The notes: generated by a model from the letters alone, not told the origin. A stretch of DNA of 64,000 bases from Nematostella vectensis (GCF_932526225.1 NC_064046.1:1-64000), one strand, 5' to 3'; shown: positions 51,001-62,747, counted from the stretch's first letter. A program made the numbers and translations.

Positions 51001-52554
51001 TGTCAGACAAGTTAAAAAAGACAGAAAGAGAGAATGTCAGACAAAATAGAAAAGGCTGAAAGAGACAATGTCAGACAAGTTAAAAAGACAGGAAGAGAGA
51101 ATGTCAGACAAGTTAAAAAAGACAGGAAGAGAGAATGTCAGACAAGTTAAAAAAGACAGGAAGAGAGAATGTCAGACAAGTTAAAAAGACAGGAAGAGAC
51201 AATGAGGAGGACTAGAAGCAATATTAGATGAGTGCAAATGTGTGGTTATTTATACAACCACAAAAGTAGGAAAGAGAAAGAGGAAATTCAAGGAGATCCT
51301 CACCCAGTCACCTCTAGGATCATATTCACTCACCTGTACGTATTAGCATTCACGTCGAGTCTGCCGTCTTCTTCTGAATACGTGACATGGCACGCATTCG
51401 ATGCTGCGATTCGCTGATTGATTTTGCCAGTATGGTTCAATATATCCTTCACAAACTCCAAAAAAAAAACCATATTCTTTTTTTCTCGTTGGGCGTCTGT
51501 CGATTTGTTTTGCGATGGTTGCACTATAAATGTTAGACTGGGAAGTTTCTCCGTTACTTTAATAACTTCTAGTCGAGTTACTGTGACGATTATCCACGCA
51601 AAGCTAGCAATAGTCATTTCCAGGTTATTTGCTGAAGGTTGAATATTTTTCCAGTCAGAGATATCGTCAATAAACAGAACTATTATATTGACCCGCGCAT
51701 CCAGCAAGTTTTTCAACAAGTCTCTCACTGGCTTATTGCCTAATTGCTCGGTTTTTATAATATCAAGACTGCTTTTTCCTGCTGTTTGATGAAGGAAGGA
51801 AAGAAATTCTGCGCTTTGCCAAGAGTTTGTGGTAATGACAGCAAATCGCTTCCACTGAATTTTCTGAAAGACGTGTGGAATTGCGTAAGCTAGGCGGGAT
51901 GACAGCGAGGGCAGCGACAGGGCCGGAGAGTTCTACAAATTGAAGAAAGGAATATCAAAAGATGAGTCAACGGCTAAAACACACCTGACGAATACGGAGA
52001 TAGTTGATAAAAATATTTTTGCAACCATATGTATTGAATGGTAAAGTGAATCACTTAAGAACAGGTGGAAAAATAAATTTGGTTGACAGTCAATTTCTGC
52101 ATATCATCTGAATCCTATCCTCTAAATTCTAACACAAATTTCTTTCCATTGCTTTATTTTTGTATATTAGAAGACATTTACTTACCGTTTTCAGGTCAGG
52201 CGAAATATCAAAAACTGGCACATTCAATCCATGTAATGCGGCGCTTGAAAATATCCTCTCTCCGTTTTCTCCCCTGGAGACCACAACATGCACTTCACTT
52301 TCGATTTCTCGACAAAAGCGTTCGACATTTTCCAAAAGACTCCCATTAGTATTTATCTCAGCTATTCTAGACTCAAAGAAGACGTGGGCCGTCCCGTTAC
52401 TCTTAGAATTGAGTTCTTCCACAGCGTCTTGGAAGATTGACTTTGAAAAGTTTGATCCAAATATTCCTCCAATTATAATCACTTTTGAATACAGCGGCAA
52501 AAATAGCGAGAAAAGTACAAAATTCACGCAAAAAACAAACTTTGGGGGTTCCAT
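48034..52554 (-). CDS. NMDA-type ionotropic glutamate receptor subunit
   Basis: Ligand-gated cation channel subunit at the cell surface. Five exons join in phase: 52554-52186, 51932-51334, 50412-49470, 48916-48753 and 48487-48034, giving 842 aa. A hydrophobic signal peptide (about residues 5-22) is followed by an amino-terminal domain (to ~380) and ligand lobe S1 with LRVAIVEYVPWV and LAITHERAKVIDF, which keeps the binding Thr and Arg. M1 is at ~539-557, a pore loop near 567-583, M3 with AYSANLAAYY near 604-613, lobe S2, and M4 at ~787-808. ISGILDPKL after M3 is typical of NMDA-type subunits, nearest to GluN1/GluN3. The pore has LGRDTG, lacking the selectivity Asn, and the S2 motif KNSRNEIYF has Arg where GluN1 has a glycine-contacting Ser. 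The tail after M4 is short. Ligand and subunit class are not certain. The donor at 49469 is the first of ten tandem copies. Confidence 0.93.
48964..49503 (-). repeat. 54-bp array of an exon end plus 5' splice site (10 copies)
   Basis: On the minus strand each 54-bp unit contains CTCCCTATATCGGGCAT, GGACCCCAAG, then GTAAGGGAATCACATTACAC. The first copy is the genuine exon end (donor at 49469) and nine more follow into the intron. Eight copies keep AAG then GTAAGG; copy four has GTAGGG and copy ten an AGG GTAAGG form. All ten donors are in the same phase, and since 54 is 18 codons without stops, use of any later donor would add multiples of an 18-residue segment (LPISGILDPK then VRESHYTT) between M3 and S2. 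The next exon joins in phase 0. Confidence 0.95.
50643..51205. repeat. 33-bp minisatellite in receptor intron (~17 copies)
   Basis: The unit is GTCAGACAAGTTAAAAAGAC followed by AGGAAGAGAGAAT, with an optional extra A. It lies in the intron between 51334 and 50412 and does not reach either splice site. Confidence 0.9.
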
Positions 52555-53955
52555 TCTTGAAAGCTTTAAATTGTGATTGAATGTGATAGGAATTTTTTAG
52601 CAATTCCAATCTTCAAATTACGACTCGTATATTAATGTGAAAATCCCTTCTCGTTATTTGCCCATTCGCATGTTCGCTTTAATTTCATTTCCCTCCATTC
52701 TCATTTGTATAGTATAATCTTTTGTTTGTGTTTAATAAGAATTAGATTTGGAATAAGTAATTTTGTAGTTAATTATGATTTCTCGGTTATTCATCAGTTT
52801 CTGTCAAACGGAAGCCGTAGTATTAGCGACGTCCGTTTTCAAGCCAAGACAACTGCATTAAAGATTTTATAACTTCTTACGTTTAGATTTTGAAGCAAGA
52901 AAATTTTTTAATCGCTGTTTTTTTAGCCGCGGGGGAGCGCAACGATCGAGAATCAAAGAACAAAGAGCAACTAGTTGGGCGGTAATGACCTACTCAAATA
53001 GTCATTGTAACAACGCGTTTTTGTTTTGTTTTTGTTTTTTTTCTTCAAATATTGCCAAATGCGTTGATTTTTTTGTAATATTCTATCCTTTCTAAATAGA
53101 ATTGGTCTTTGAAAAGCCTGGCTCACGGTTAATGTGGGTGAATCAAACGGAGAGGGAAATGATGGGAAAGATCTGATATTATTGTGGACACTATACTTGA
53201 AAACAATAAAAACAAAGACGTGTTAACATGCAAGGTCCAATTGAAAGGATTGGTTTTATATGTAACACGCACTGTTTCTATTTCCCTCGCCTCTGCTCCT
53301 CCCTTATAAAGATATTTCTCCTCTAAAAGCACCAAGCAATCGACGGAAAATTGGCTGCTTACCCTGGAGCCAACTGTCCCATTATAAGTAGACAAGTCCC
53401 ATGCCGATCTCAGTTCTCGAGTAGTTGCGTAGCAACCGAAAGGGGGGAAAGAGATAAAATGCATAAAAAATATATTTATTCTTAGATTTACAGCTTGCAC
53501 GTTAATACGGACTTTGTAACCCGTCAGATGTCAAGATAAAAATTGTTATAATGTAATAAAAGCTTAGAATTTGTAAGAAATGAAAAAGAAGAGTGCCAAT
53601 GAACCACTCGTTCGTGTCGTCGATTCCTGCATTGTTTGTATCTATTGTTTGTATCTACCACTGTTTAATAGAATTTTTATTTGATCAATGCAGTTGATTT
53701 TTGGGTCTTTCTCATACTTCCTCTTAGGTATAGTGGACTTTTCCCTCCCATCTAACCACTATTTGAACATGCTTAGGGATCCAGCACTTTCTTTCTTTGG
53801 ATTTGACTTTAGGGAAAGACTGCTGAGTCTCCGTGCCATGAATAGAATAGGCCAAAATAGCCATACAATTATTTAAAATTAACACAAACTCATTACATGC
53901 CCCTTTGATCTCTTGTCAATGAATAGTGTATGAATAATGAGTCCAAGCCACAATT
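52555..53955. other. Intergenic, no gene recognised
   Basis: Holds the upstream region of the receptor gene and the downstream region of the small GTPase gene. Frames at 53129-53500 (-) and 53688-53876 (+) show no family resemblance. Confidence 0.5.
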
Positions 53956-53959
53956 CTTA

Positions 53960-56900
53960 TTAGCAACATGTTGGTTTAGGGGTAGGTGGATTATAGTAAT
54001 CCTTGAATTTGTCTTCTTTCTTGATAGGCTTTGCATGGTTTACCAGGTATTTTGCAACAGTCTGCAGTAAATGTTCAACGCCATCTCCAGTCTTTGAAGA
54101 AGTGTCAATGGTCCCTAAAACTGCATACCCCTGCTTGTCAAACTTATTCATAATTTCATCTTTGTTTGTGCTCTGCTCATCGAGGTCACATTTACTCCTG
54201 ATAAAAATTCTCTTGGCCCCTGCAGCGTGCTGGCTTGCATCGATAAGATACCACTTAAGTTCATCAGCTGAGTTCATATCATCAGAGCTGTAGACATAAA
54301 GTACCACTGCGCTCCCTACATAATGACTGCGTGTGAGCGTGTGACGCTCATCCATACCCGCAGTGTCCCAAAACTGGATCTACAAAGAAGGATTAGTGTC
54401 AGAAAAACCATGGTGTGCAGGCTTGAAGATGAAAAAAGGTACAGGTCCATAAGGGTTGGGGAGAAGGGAGGAGGCACTGATCCATGGGGGTAGGAAGGGG
54501 TGTGTGTGTGTGTGGGGGGGGGGGGGGTAGAAAGCACTGATCCATGGGGGTAGGGGGGGGGGGGGTAGAAAGCACTGATCCATGGGGGAAGGGGGGATAG
54601 AAAGCACTGATCCATAAGGGAAGGGGGGATAGAAAGCACTGATCCATAAGGGAAGGGGGGATAGAAAGCACTGATCCATGGGGGTAGGGGGGGGATAGAA
54701 AGCACTGATCCTTGGGGGAAGGGGGGGGGGATAAAAAGCACTGATCCATGGGGGTAGGGGGGATAGAAAGCACTGATCCATGGGGGTAGGGGGGATAGAA
54801 AGCACTGATCCATGGGGGTAGGGGGGATAGAAAGCACTGATCCATGGGGGTAGGGGGGGGGGATAGAAAGCACTGATCCATGGGGTTAGGGGGGATAGAA
54901 AGCACTGATCCATGGGGGTAGGGGGCATAGAAAGCACTGATCCATGGGGGAAGGGGGGGATAGAAAGCACTGATCCATGGGGGTAGGGGGATAGAAAGCA
55001 CTGATCCATGGAGGTAGAGGGGATAGAAAGCACTGATCCATGGGGGTAGGGGGGGATAGAAAGCACTGATCCATGGGGGTAGGGGGGGATAGAAAGCACT
55101 GATCCATGGGGGTAGGGGGGGGATAGAAAGCACTGATCCATGGGGGTAGGGGGGGATAGAAAGCACTGATCCATGGGGGAAGGGGGGGGGGGTAGAACGC
55201 ACTGATCCATGGAGGTAGGGGGGGGGATAGAAAGCACTGATACATGGGGGTTGGGGGGGGATAGAAAGCACTGATCCATGGGGGTAGGGGGGGATAGAAA
55301 GTACTGATCCATGGGGGAAGGGGGGGATAGAAAGCACTGATCCATGGTGGTAGGGGGGATAGGAAGCACTGATCCATGGGGGTAGGGGGGGATAGAAAGC
55401 ACTGATCCATGGGGGTAGGGGGGGGGATAGAAAGCACTGATCCATGGGGGTAGGGGGGGGATAGAAAGCACTGATCCATGGGGGTAGGGGGGGATAGAAA
55501 GCACTGATGCATGGGGGTAGGTGGGGGGATAGATAGCACTGATACATGGGGGTAGGGGGGGATAGAAAGCACTGATCCATGGGGGAAGGGGGGGATAGAA
55601 AGCACTGATCCATGGGGGTAGGGGGGGATAGAAAGCACTGATCCATGGGGGTAGGGGGGATAGAAAGCACTGATCCATGGGGGTAGGGGGGGGGATAGAA
55701 AGCACTGATCCATGGGGGAAAAGGGGGGATAGAAAGCACTGATCCATGGGGGTAGGGGGGGATAGAAAGCACTGATCCATGGTGGTAGGGAGGATAGAAA
55801 GCACTGATCCATGGGGGTAGGGGGGGGATAGAAAGCACTGATCCATGGGGGTAGGGGGGAGGGAAAACGGCACTGACCCATGAAAGTGAGGGGGAGGTCA
55901 CTGAACCATCGGGGTAGGGGGGGGAGAGAAAGCACTGATCCATGGGGGTAGGGGGGGAGAGAACGGCACTGACCCATGAAAGTGAGGGGGAGGTCACTGA
56001 ACCATCGGGGTAGGGGGGGGGGTAGAAAGCACTAATCCATGGGGGTAGGGGGGGAGAGAGAATGGCACTGACCCATGAAAGTGAGGGGGAGGTCACTGAA
56101 CCATTGGGGTAGGGGGGTAGAAAGCACTAATCCATGGGGGTAGGGGGGAGAGAGAATGGCAGTGACCCATGGGAGTGGGGGGGGGGGGGGCACTGACCCA
56201 TTGGGGTAAGGGGAAGGAACTGATCCATGGGAGTAGATAGGAGGGAGGGGGCACTGGCCTGTGGGGGAGGAAAAACTAATCCATGGATGTTGGGGGGGGG
56301 GGGAGGGAGGAGGGCACTGACCCATGGGGGGAGGGGTAAGCACTAACCCGATTCATGTTTTCATTCTGGCTTAACATCATAATTCTGACCAAACTATTTT
56401 CTTTGTTGGCCTGGATCGGGTTCCTAGAAAGCAGGTTAACGCTAACCCAGGGATAAACACCCTTTTTATGCAATCAAAAGTCGAGATAGCTGTATTTATT
56501 CCTGAGTTAGTGCTAACCTTCTTTCTAGGAACCAACCTTTGGGGTCTGACATTGACATCTGCATGCATTTTTAGGAAGCCCAGGAAATCATCCCAATCAT
56601 TTTTGAAGGCCGAACATTCAAACATTAGCCGGGGGGAGGGTGGGGAGGACCCCACCCAATGGCGCCTCTCATCTTTTGTCACTCAAATCCAAGATGGCGG
56701 CCACGAACTATGATTTCGAGATTTTGGGGGTTTTTCTCACAGAAAACAGCATCTAAAGCCTACAGGTAGGCTATTGGAAACTAAAATTCACAGCTACATT
56801 AGTAGTCGATTGGTTATTTATTTGTTAATCATTCAATTGATTGCTATTGATTATCGATTTTATTGAATGTCTGGAAAGCAGAGGGAGAGGGGAATTGATT

Positions 56901-57374
56901 GTCAATCAATTGAATCAGCTATAACCAGCTTCGTGTGACTCTCAACTAGTCATTGACTGACCAATAGCATTCAATATAAGCTTAAGTACTAAACAAACAG
57001 TTTCCATTGATTGATATCGATTTTTCGATTTATTTAATTCTATAATAAAAATTTGAGAAATGAATAAAAAAGAAATATAAGTGTGCTTTAAGTGTATGCA
57101 ACTTAATCAAATCATTATAACGAACTAGCAGTCGTACCTTGACCATCTCTCCCGTTTCAGCAACAACAACTTCTTTAACGCAAATGTCTGGAGTCATATC
57201 TCTCGATTCTTTACCATAAAACTTCTCGTCCCGAATGCGCAGAAACAATGACGTTTTTCCAACACCTCTGAAACCTGCGAACACCACTTTATACAATGGC
57301 ACTTTGGTGTGGTTCGCGGAGGATTCCAAGCTGGACTGCCTGCTATACGGTCGATTCTCCACACCAGTCGCCAT
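53960..57374 (-). CDS. Rab-like small GTPase A
   Basis: A Ras-superfamily GTPase, nearest Rab in shape, expected on cytosolic membrane faces in vesicle traffic. Two exons, 57374-57138 and 54379-53960, join in phase 0 to 218 aa, a normal Rab length. The P-loop is GFRGVGKTS (residues 34-42), switch I holds MTPDI, and the DxxG motif is WDTAGM (83-88). The guanine-specificity motif reads SKCD (141-144) instead of NKxD, and TSSK lies at 172-175. The C-terminus ends in two Cys (217-218), the usual Rab double-geranylgeranyl signal. Met88 replaces the Gln that activates water in Rab/Ras, so intrinsic GTP hydrolysis may be weak (inference). The intron position matches that of the neighbouring divergent gene, pointing to a local duplication. 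The 2.76-kb intron is mostly minisatellite. I cannot name the subfamily. Confidence 0.92.
54478..56335. repeat. G-rich ~31-33-bp minisatellite in GTPase A intron (~57 copies)
   Basis: The unit is GATCCATGGGGGTAGGGGGG then ATAGAAAGCACT, with variable G-run lengths and GGGGGAAGG or ATAAGGGAAGG variants. Beyond 55860 it becomes irregular and mixes with GACCCATGAAAGTGAGGGGG units. Each copy supplies two G runs of four to nine, so the + strand can form G-quadruplexes; the gene's transcript from the minus strand is the C-rich version. Long frames on the minus strand (up to 565 codons) are artefacts. Confidence 0.95.
56419..56533. mobile_element. 115-bp foldback element
   Basis: GGTTCCTAGAAAGCAGGTTA on the left pairs with the reverse complement of the right end (GGTTCCTAGAAAGAAGGTTA), and the match continues through GCTAACCCAGGGATAAA with a few mismatches. 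The short loop contains TTTATGCAATC. It is a compact palindromic MITE in the GTPase A intron. Confidence 0.8.
56780..57050. mobile_element. Possible remnant related to the 6273-7209 element
   Basis: Many TTGATTGATATCGATT / ATCAATTGAT motifs and a phrase AGCTTCGTGTGACT resemble, in reverse, the AGCTATAGTCACACGAAG segment of the element at 6273-7209. The ends are not clear. Confidence 0.4.
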
Positions 57375-58874
57375 ATTGGTGCGTGCGAGGTTTAAGTGGG
57401 GTGCTTGGGGGACCTGTGGATTTTCAGATGATTAGATTACTAAATTCTATTTTTTGACAATAAACTGAACAAGGATTCTAGAAGAATACGAGGTCATAAT
57501 TGTGCAATGTATGAATTTTGAAGCTTTTTTCTTAGTGGCAAAAGCAGTATTGAATAAAATTATATTTTATGTGGGTTTCCTGTGGTGGTCTATAAATGGA
57601 GGCTGGGACTAGTTATAAAGTCCCCGAAGTCGAATAAATATTGCAAAATTGCTCTTGATTATTGAGATTTCTGCATGGAAAGTCTTCATGTAAATTATAG
57701 GTTATAATGGTAAGTGTTGAGTGCACATACTTGTTCTATTATTTATTTATTTATTCTTAACTTGCTTACTTTTCTTACTTTTTAAAGAGAGGGGTGTTGT
57801 ACGTTTTGATAGGAACCTACAGATAGCTTGAAATCAATGTGCAACTATACTAATAAGGGTGCGTTTGTTTTACTCGTGATTCTGGAATTAGAATGATTAG
57901 AATAGAAAAAGCGTGCGTTCGTTTATCCCGCGTTCCCATTCCGGAATGGAATAAAGGAAATCCCATCCATTCTTCTACCTGTAGCAGAATGACTCGAATG
58001 CCATTCTGAACATTCTCTACCAACCATTCCCATTCCAGAATGATAGGGAAAAAAAGCGCCCTAAGTAATGAGTCTTAGTATGCAATCAATTTACGCATGC
58101 GACTGTTTACAAAAATAATAGTTTTTCTAAAACTATTAAGCCTATAAAGTGATTCTAAAACAGGTAATCGATCAGAGTGTTAAAACTAATCAATAGAAAT
58201 TGACTCTATCTGTCATCTATTGAAATAAATGACCATTCAAAAGCCACAATTTTGACTTTTTTTGAATTGGTATTACTCCCAAATTTAAAGTAAAATGATG
58301 TGATTTTCTCAGGACCTTTGTGGCTCGGCAACCCTATTATTTCTATTCAGGCATAATTGTTATTGTTCGTCAATTGATTAAAGAGCCCTTCTCAGCCACA
58401 CCTTTGTTGTTGTTTTAGTTTAATATTGCCATACAAGCAATGTGATAAATTCTCAAAATAGCTATGTAAAAATGTTTTGTACTTCATTTACCAAAATCCA
58501 ATTAAATAATTTAAATTGCTTTCCAAATCAGGAAAAGGCTCTTTAAAAATACCAAATATAATATTTTATTATATCGCTACAATAGTATGGGCGCTCTGAT
58601 TGACTGAATAAGCAGGCAATATTTTCCCATCTCCCGGACTGGCAGGCTGTTTTTTCTGTATCTGGACTTTTTTTCTTATTGTTTCCATAAACATCACCTT
58701 GTATTTGGCCAAAGGTGCAAATAGCCCAAAAAGTCATTGACTTAAATCATGGTGCTTGTAACAATGTTGAAAACAACACTGGATGGTCTGACATTTCTCC
58801 TAACAGACCTCAAGCTCGGCTAATAAGAAGTTAGTATATTCCATTTTAAGGGTTTTTTTCCTCCATTTTTAAAG
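57375..58874. other. Spacer between divergent GTPase genes
   Basis: About 1.5 kb separates the two start codons, which point away from each other, so the region may hold both promoters. A possible inverted-repeat element lies at about 57853-58071 (AAGGGTGCGTTTGTTT on the left, AAAAAAAGCGCCCTAA on the right, with ATTCTGGAAT / ATTCCAGAAT inside). I could not identify a TATA box or a specific factor site. Confidence 0.5.
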
Positions 58875-59977
58875 ATGGCAGGCCCAGAAGATGAGGTCTA
58901 CAAGATTGCTTTATGTGGCAAGATGGGTGTTGGGAAGACATCCATCTATACCAGACTATCCACAGATGAGTTTCCTGAAGAAGAACAGTCTCTTCATCAC
59001 ATTGATCAGTGCTTCATACCTTTAGTGTGCATTTGCAATAAAAAGTTAAAGGTACCATCTTATCCCCTCTTTGGCTGCTCGGAGTTCCCCCCTGTTGCAC
59101 CAACACCCTGCTATACTTTGGACATTGAATAATGGCCACAAACTAATATACAAACCAGAATTATATTCAACACCTATAATGAGTGGTAGAAGCTAAAATA
59201 AAAACAATAAGAAACTATGCAAGAAGTAAGCAAAGCAAACTTGGTAGATTCGGGCCATGAGGCAACAATATAAAGTTAACAAAAGCATTTGTCTTGGGAG
59301 TCACTGGTAGCTGGGTCCCACAACAAACAAGTTCTAAAACATGACAACCCTTCTTTAAAAGATTCCATTTAAAAATACAAAATTTGCAATGCCTACGCAC
59401 CCCTGCCTCCCCCCCCTGCCTCCCAGACTGCAGGCCCAATCTGTAATCTGTTTTGCCGCTTTCAGCCCACCATCCCTTGCCTACATGCGGAATTCGTAAT
59501 CTGTTTTATTGCTTGCAGATACATTTATGGGATACCCTTGGAATGGAGGAATACGAGTCTCTAACTCGTAACCATTACAGCAACAGCAAAGTGGTCTTGG
59601 TTGTGTATAGTCTTGATCTTCCAGACTCTTTGGCACAGGTCAAAGAGTGCACTCAGTCAGCACAAGTCAATGCACCTGCTGCAAAGATTGTTCTTGTTGC
59701 AAACAAAATGGACCTTCCAAATTATAGAAGACTTGAAACAGATCTTCGTGTCAAGGAAATGTTTCCTAAGACTGAGTATGAACATCAATTTAGGATATCA
59801 GCAAAGACTGGAGAAGGTTTGAATGAACTAAAATGTTTTATTTGCAAATGTTTACACAAACTGTCCCGGCATGACAGTAGTAGAAGTAATCATAATGTTA
59901 ATAGTGATATGCAGAATATCTCACTATCTGGGACCTGTGTACAGCGCCATCATAGACAGTGTTGTGTTAGACACTAA
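58875..59977 (+). CDS. Rab-like small GTPase B
   Basis: A second Rab-like GTPase and the divergent neighbour of GTPase A. Two exons, 58875-59051 and 59519-59977, join in phase 0 to 211 aa. The P-loop is GKMGVGKTS (15-23), the DxxG motif WDTLGM (63-68), the specificity motif NKMD (121-124) and SAK (153-155). Switch I is not obvious: the exon 1 tail (residues 35-59) is unusual and rich in Ile/Cys. As in GTPase A, Met replaces the catalytic Gln; here the preceding Ala is also Leu. The C-terminus ends CCVRH, so two cysteines are present but not terminal, unlike a classical Rab prenylation signal. The final ~75 bp of coding sequence is tandemly duplicated just after the stop, so the present C-terminus may have been reshaped by that duplication or by an unseen alternative 3' exon. 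Confidence 0.88.
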
Positions 59978-60062
59978 GAGATAGGTGATGTGCAGAATAT
60001 CTACTTGGATCTGTGTACAGCACCATCATAGACAGTGTTGTATTAGACATCGAAAAATACAG
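59905..60062 (+). repeat. Tandem duplication of the GTPase B coding end
   Basis: Two copies of about 79 bp, each with ATGCAGAATATCT or GTGCAGAATATCT, then CTGTGTACAG, CACCATCATAGACAGTGTTG and TTAGACA. The first is coding and includes the TAA stop; the second lies after the stop and has diverged slightly. Confidence 0.85.
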
Positions 60063-60065
60063 CTG

Positions 60066-61255
60066 ACACAAACATCCTCCCTCCTATCTTTTAGTAGTAG
60101 CGACACAAGCATCCTCCCTCCTATCTTTTAGTAGTAGCGACACAAGCATCCTCCCTCCTATCTTTTAGTAGTAGCGACACAAGCATCCTCCCTCCTATCT
60201 TTTAGTAGTAGCGACACAAGCATCCTCCCTCCTGTCTTTTAGTAGTAGCGACACAAGCATCCTCCCTCCTATCTTTTAGTAGTAGCGACACAAGCATCCT
60301 CCCTCCTATCTTTTAGTAGTAGCGACACAAGCATCCTCCCTCCTATCTTTTAGTAGTAGCGACACAAGCATCCTCCCTCCTATCTTTTAGTAGTAGCGAC
60401 ACAAGCATCCTCCCTCCTATCTTTTAGTAGTAGCGACACAAGCATCCTCCCTCCTATCTTTTAGTAGTAGCGACACAAGCATCCTCCCTCCTGTCTTCTA
60501 GTAGTAGCGACACAAGCATCCTCCCTCCTGTCTTCTAGTAGTAGCGACACAAGCATCCTCCCTCCTGTCTTCTAGTAGTAGCGACACAAGCATCCTCCCT
60601 CCTGTCTTCTAGTAGTAGCGACACAAGCATCCTCCCTCCTATCTTTTAGTAGTAGCGACACAAGCATCCTCCCTCCTGTCTTCTAGTAGTAGCGACACAA
60701 GCATCCTCCCTCCTGTCTTCTAGTAGTAGCGACACAAGCACCCTCCCTCCTGTCTTCTAGTAGTAGCGACACAAGCATCCTCCCTCCTATCTTTTAGTAG
60801 TAGCGACACAAGCATCCTCCCTCCTGTCTTCTAGTAGTAGCGACACAAGCATCCTCCCTCCTATCTTTTAGTAGTAGCGACACAAGCATCCTCCCTCCTA
60901 TCTTCTAGTAGTAGCGACACAAGCATCCTCCCTCCTATCTTCTAGTAGTAGCGACACAAGCATCCTCCCTCCTATCTTCTAGTAGTAGCGACACAAGCAT
61001 CCTCCCTCCTATCTTTTAGTAGTAGCGACACAAGCATCCTCCCTCCTATCTTTTAGTAGTAGCGACACAAGCATCCTCCCTCCTATCTTCTAGTAGTAGC
61101 GACACAAGCATCCTCCCTCCTATCTTCTAGTAGTAGCGACACAAGCATCCTCCCTCCTATCTTCTAGTAGTAGCGACACAAGCATCCTCCCTCCTATCTT
61201 TTAGTAGTAGCGACACAAGCATCCTCCCTCCTATCTTTTAGTAGTAGCGACACCA
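60066..61255 (+). repeat. 37-bp minisatellite (~32 copies) after GTPase B
   Basis: The unit is GACACAAGCATCCTCCCTCC then TATCTTTTAGTAGTAGC, with TATCTTCTAG and TGTCTTCTAG variants in runs. On the + strand each unit reads as a pyrimidine tract ending in TTTTAG or TTCTAG, the form of a 3' splice site. It lies within about 90 bp of the stop codon and is probably transcribed with the gene. Confidence 0.95.
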
Positions 61256-62745
61256 GACTGTGCAGACAGTGCATTTTTTTAAGTATTATTAGAAGGATAT
61301 AAGAAGCTTTGAAGATATGATAAAATCAATTTGTATAAAGTACCATGTATCATAGTTCTATAAAATATATGTGAATCAATGAAAGCAGTAATACACCTTT
61401 CTAGCCTTGGTAGTTGAAAAATCCTAAGTTTTTTTATCTAAACATTTTTTTCTAAAGTTAAAACTCTAAGTTAGTTTTCCCAGCCTGACTTGGTTGGCTA
61501 TAGTCTTAACAAGCTACAGAATACGCTTGAACAAATCTTTTGTATAAAATATACATAATTATTCGTGAAATTTAGCCCCTACCAAATAGTATTTGATAGT
61601 AGATAAAATAAGATCTGAATTTAGATGTTAAGTTTTACTTAATTTTCTAAACTATCGAATGCTTTACTTCTGTCAACTTATAGCAAATAATCCCGGTCTA
61701 GTATTACAGTATTTCTGAATCGCGATATTTATTCACTGTCCCGTGAGAAAATGTCAGGCAAGAAGAAAATAAAAATAAAATCATATGATTATTCCTTAGA
61801 TTCTAATTCGATTCTAATGATGACTGTATAATGCTAACAAAATGTTTATATCATTTTGTATTTTCCTAGGGGGGTCTCTTAGTTGATGGAACATTAGATA
61901 TTCATATTTTTTTATCATTCAGAACCACCAGCATCTTGTTTTTATACAGACATGCATCTACCGCGTCGATGAGGGCGTTTATTCTGCTTGAGGCGTTATT
62001 ATGTAATAAGTTATACCCTGGGATGCAAACAGAAGCACCCTTTTCACCCCCACCCCCACCCCCAGCAAAAAAAATATACTTAATTGTTTTTTTACATTCA
62101 ATTATTTTATATTTGCCACCTTTTCCTCTTTGATTAACGGGCGTTGCCCCAAATACATTATGAGACGTATGTTTGTAAGCTGATAAAGGACTACGAGAAG
62201 CAGACGGGGGTGATCGTCGGCAAAATAGATAACAAATTGGGTGTGGTCAGAGGAATTTTCAATCCTAAGAGATAGGAGAATCGGAAAAACCGTTCAACAT
62301 CAACTAAGGGATAGGATTTGGTCGAACTTTATACCCTAAGAGATAGCAGAATCAGAAAAAATCTTTAATACCCCCTAAGGGTAGCAGTTGGCCAAAATTT
62401 AATGCTCTAGAATATAGGACGACAGCCCCCTTCAACCCGGGGCAAATAGAGCATCATTTTCTGTAGGTTCATATAGTTTTTAGTTGATTTAAAGAGTTTA
62501 CAGCTTTTATTAGGGTCGATGATTGCATGGAAAAATTATGAGTTAGATTTGGTGAATCGACTAGACTTCTCGATGAAAAACTACGGGTAGATAAGTGGAT
62601 CAAATGAACGCCGCTACGCTGTAACATGGCAAGAATCTACTAACGGTGGTATTGACTGCAGTGATCCCAAAATAGAACTTAATTTTCTGCTCTAACATGC
62701 GGAGATACTTTTTCCTCAAAATGAAACTTTTCGCATAATTGTGTA
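61256..62745. other. No gene recognised
   Basis: AT-rich non-coding sequence with a short CCCCCACCC tract near 62045 and a diverged direct repeat CCTAAGAGATAG(C/G)AGAATC(A/G)GAAAAA around 62263-62290 and 62334-62362. Confidence 0.5.
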
Positions 62746-62747
62746 AC

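Noticed and set aside
54316-56343. Proline-rich proteins of up to 565 codons on the minus strand
   Set aside because: They translate the C-rich strand of the intronic minisatellite of the GTPase gene.
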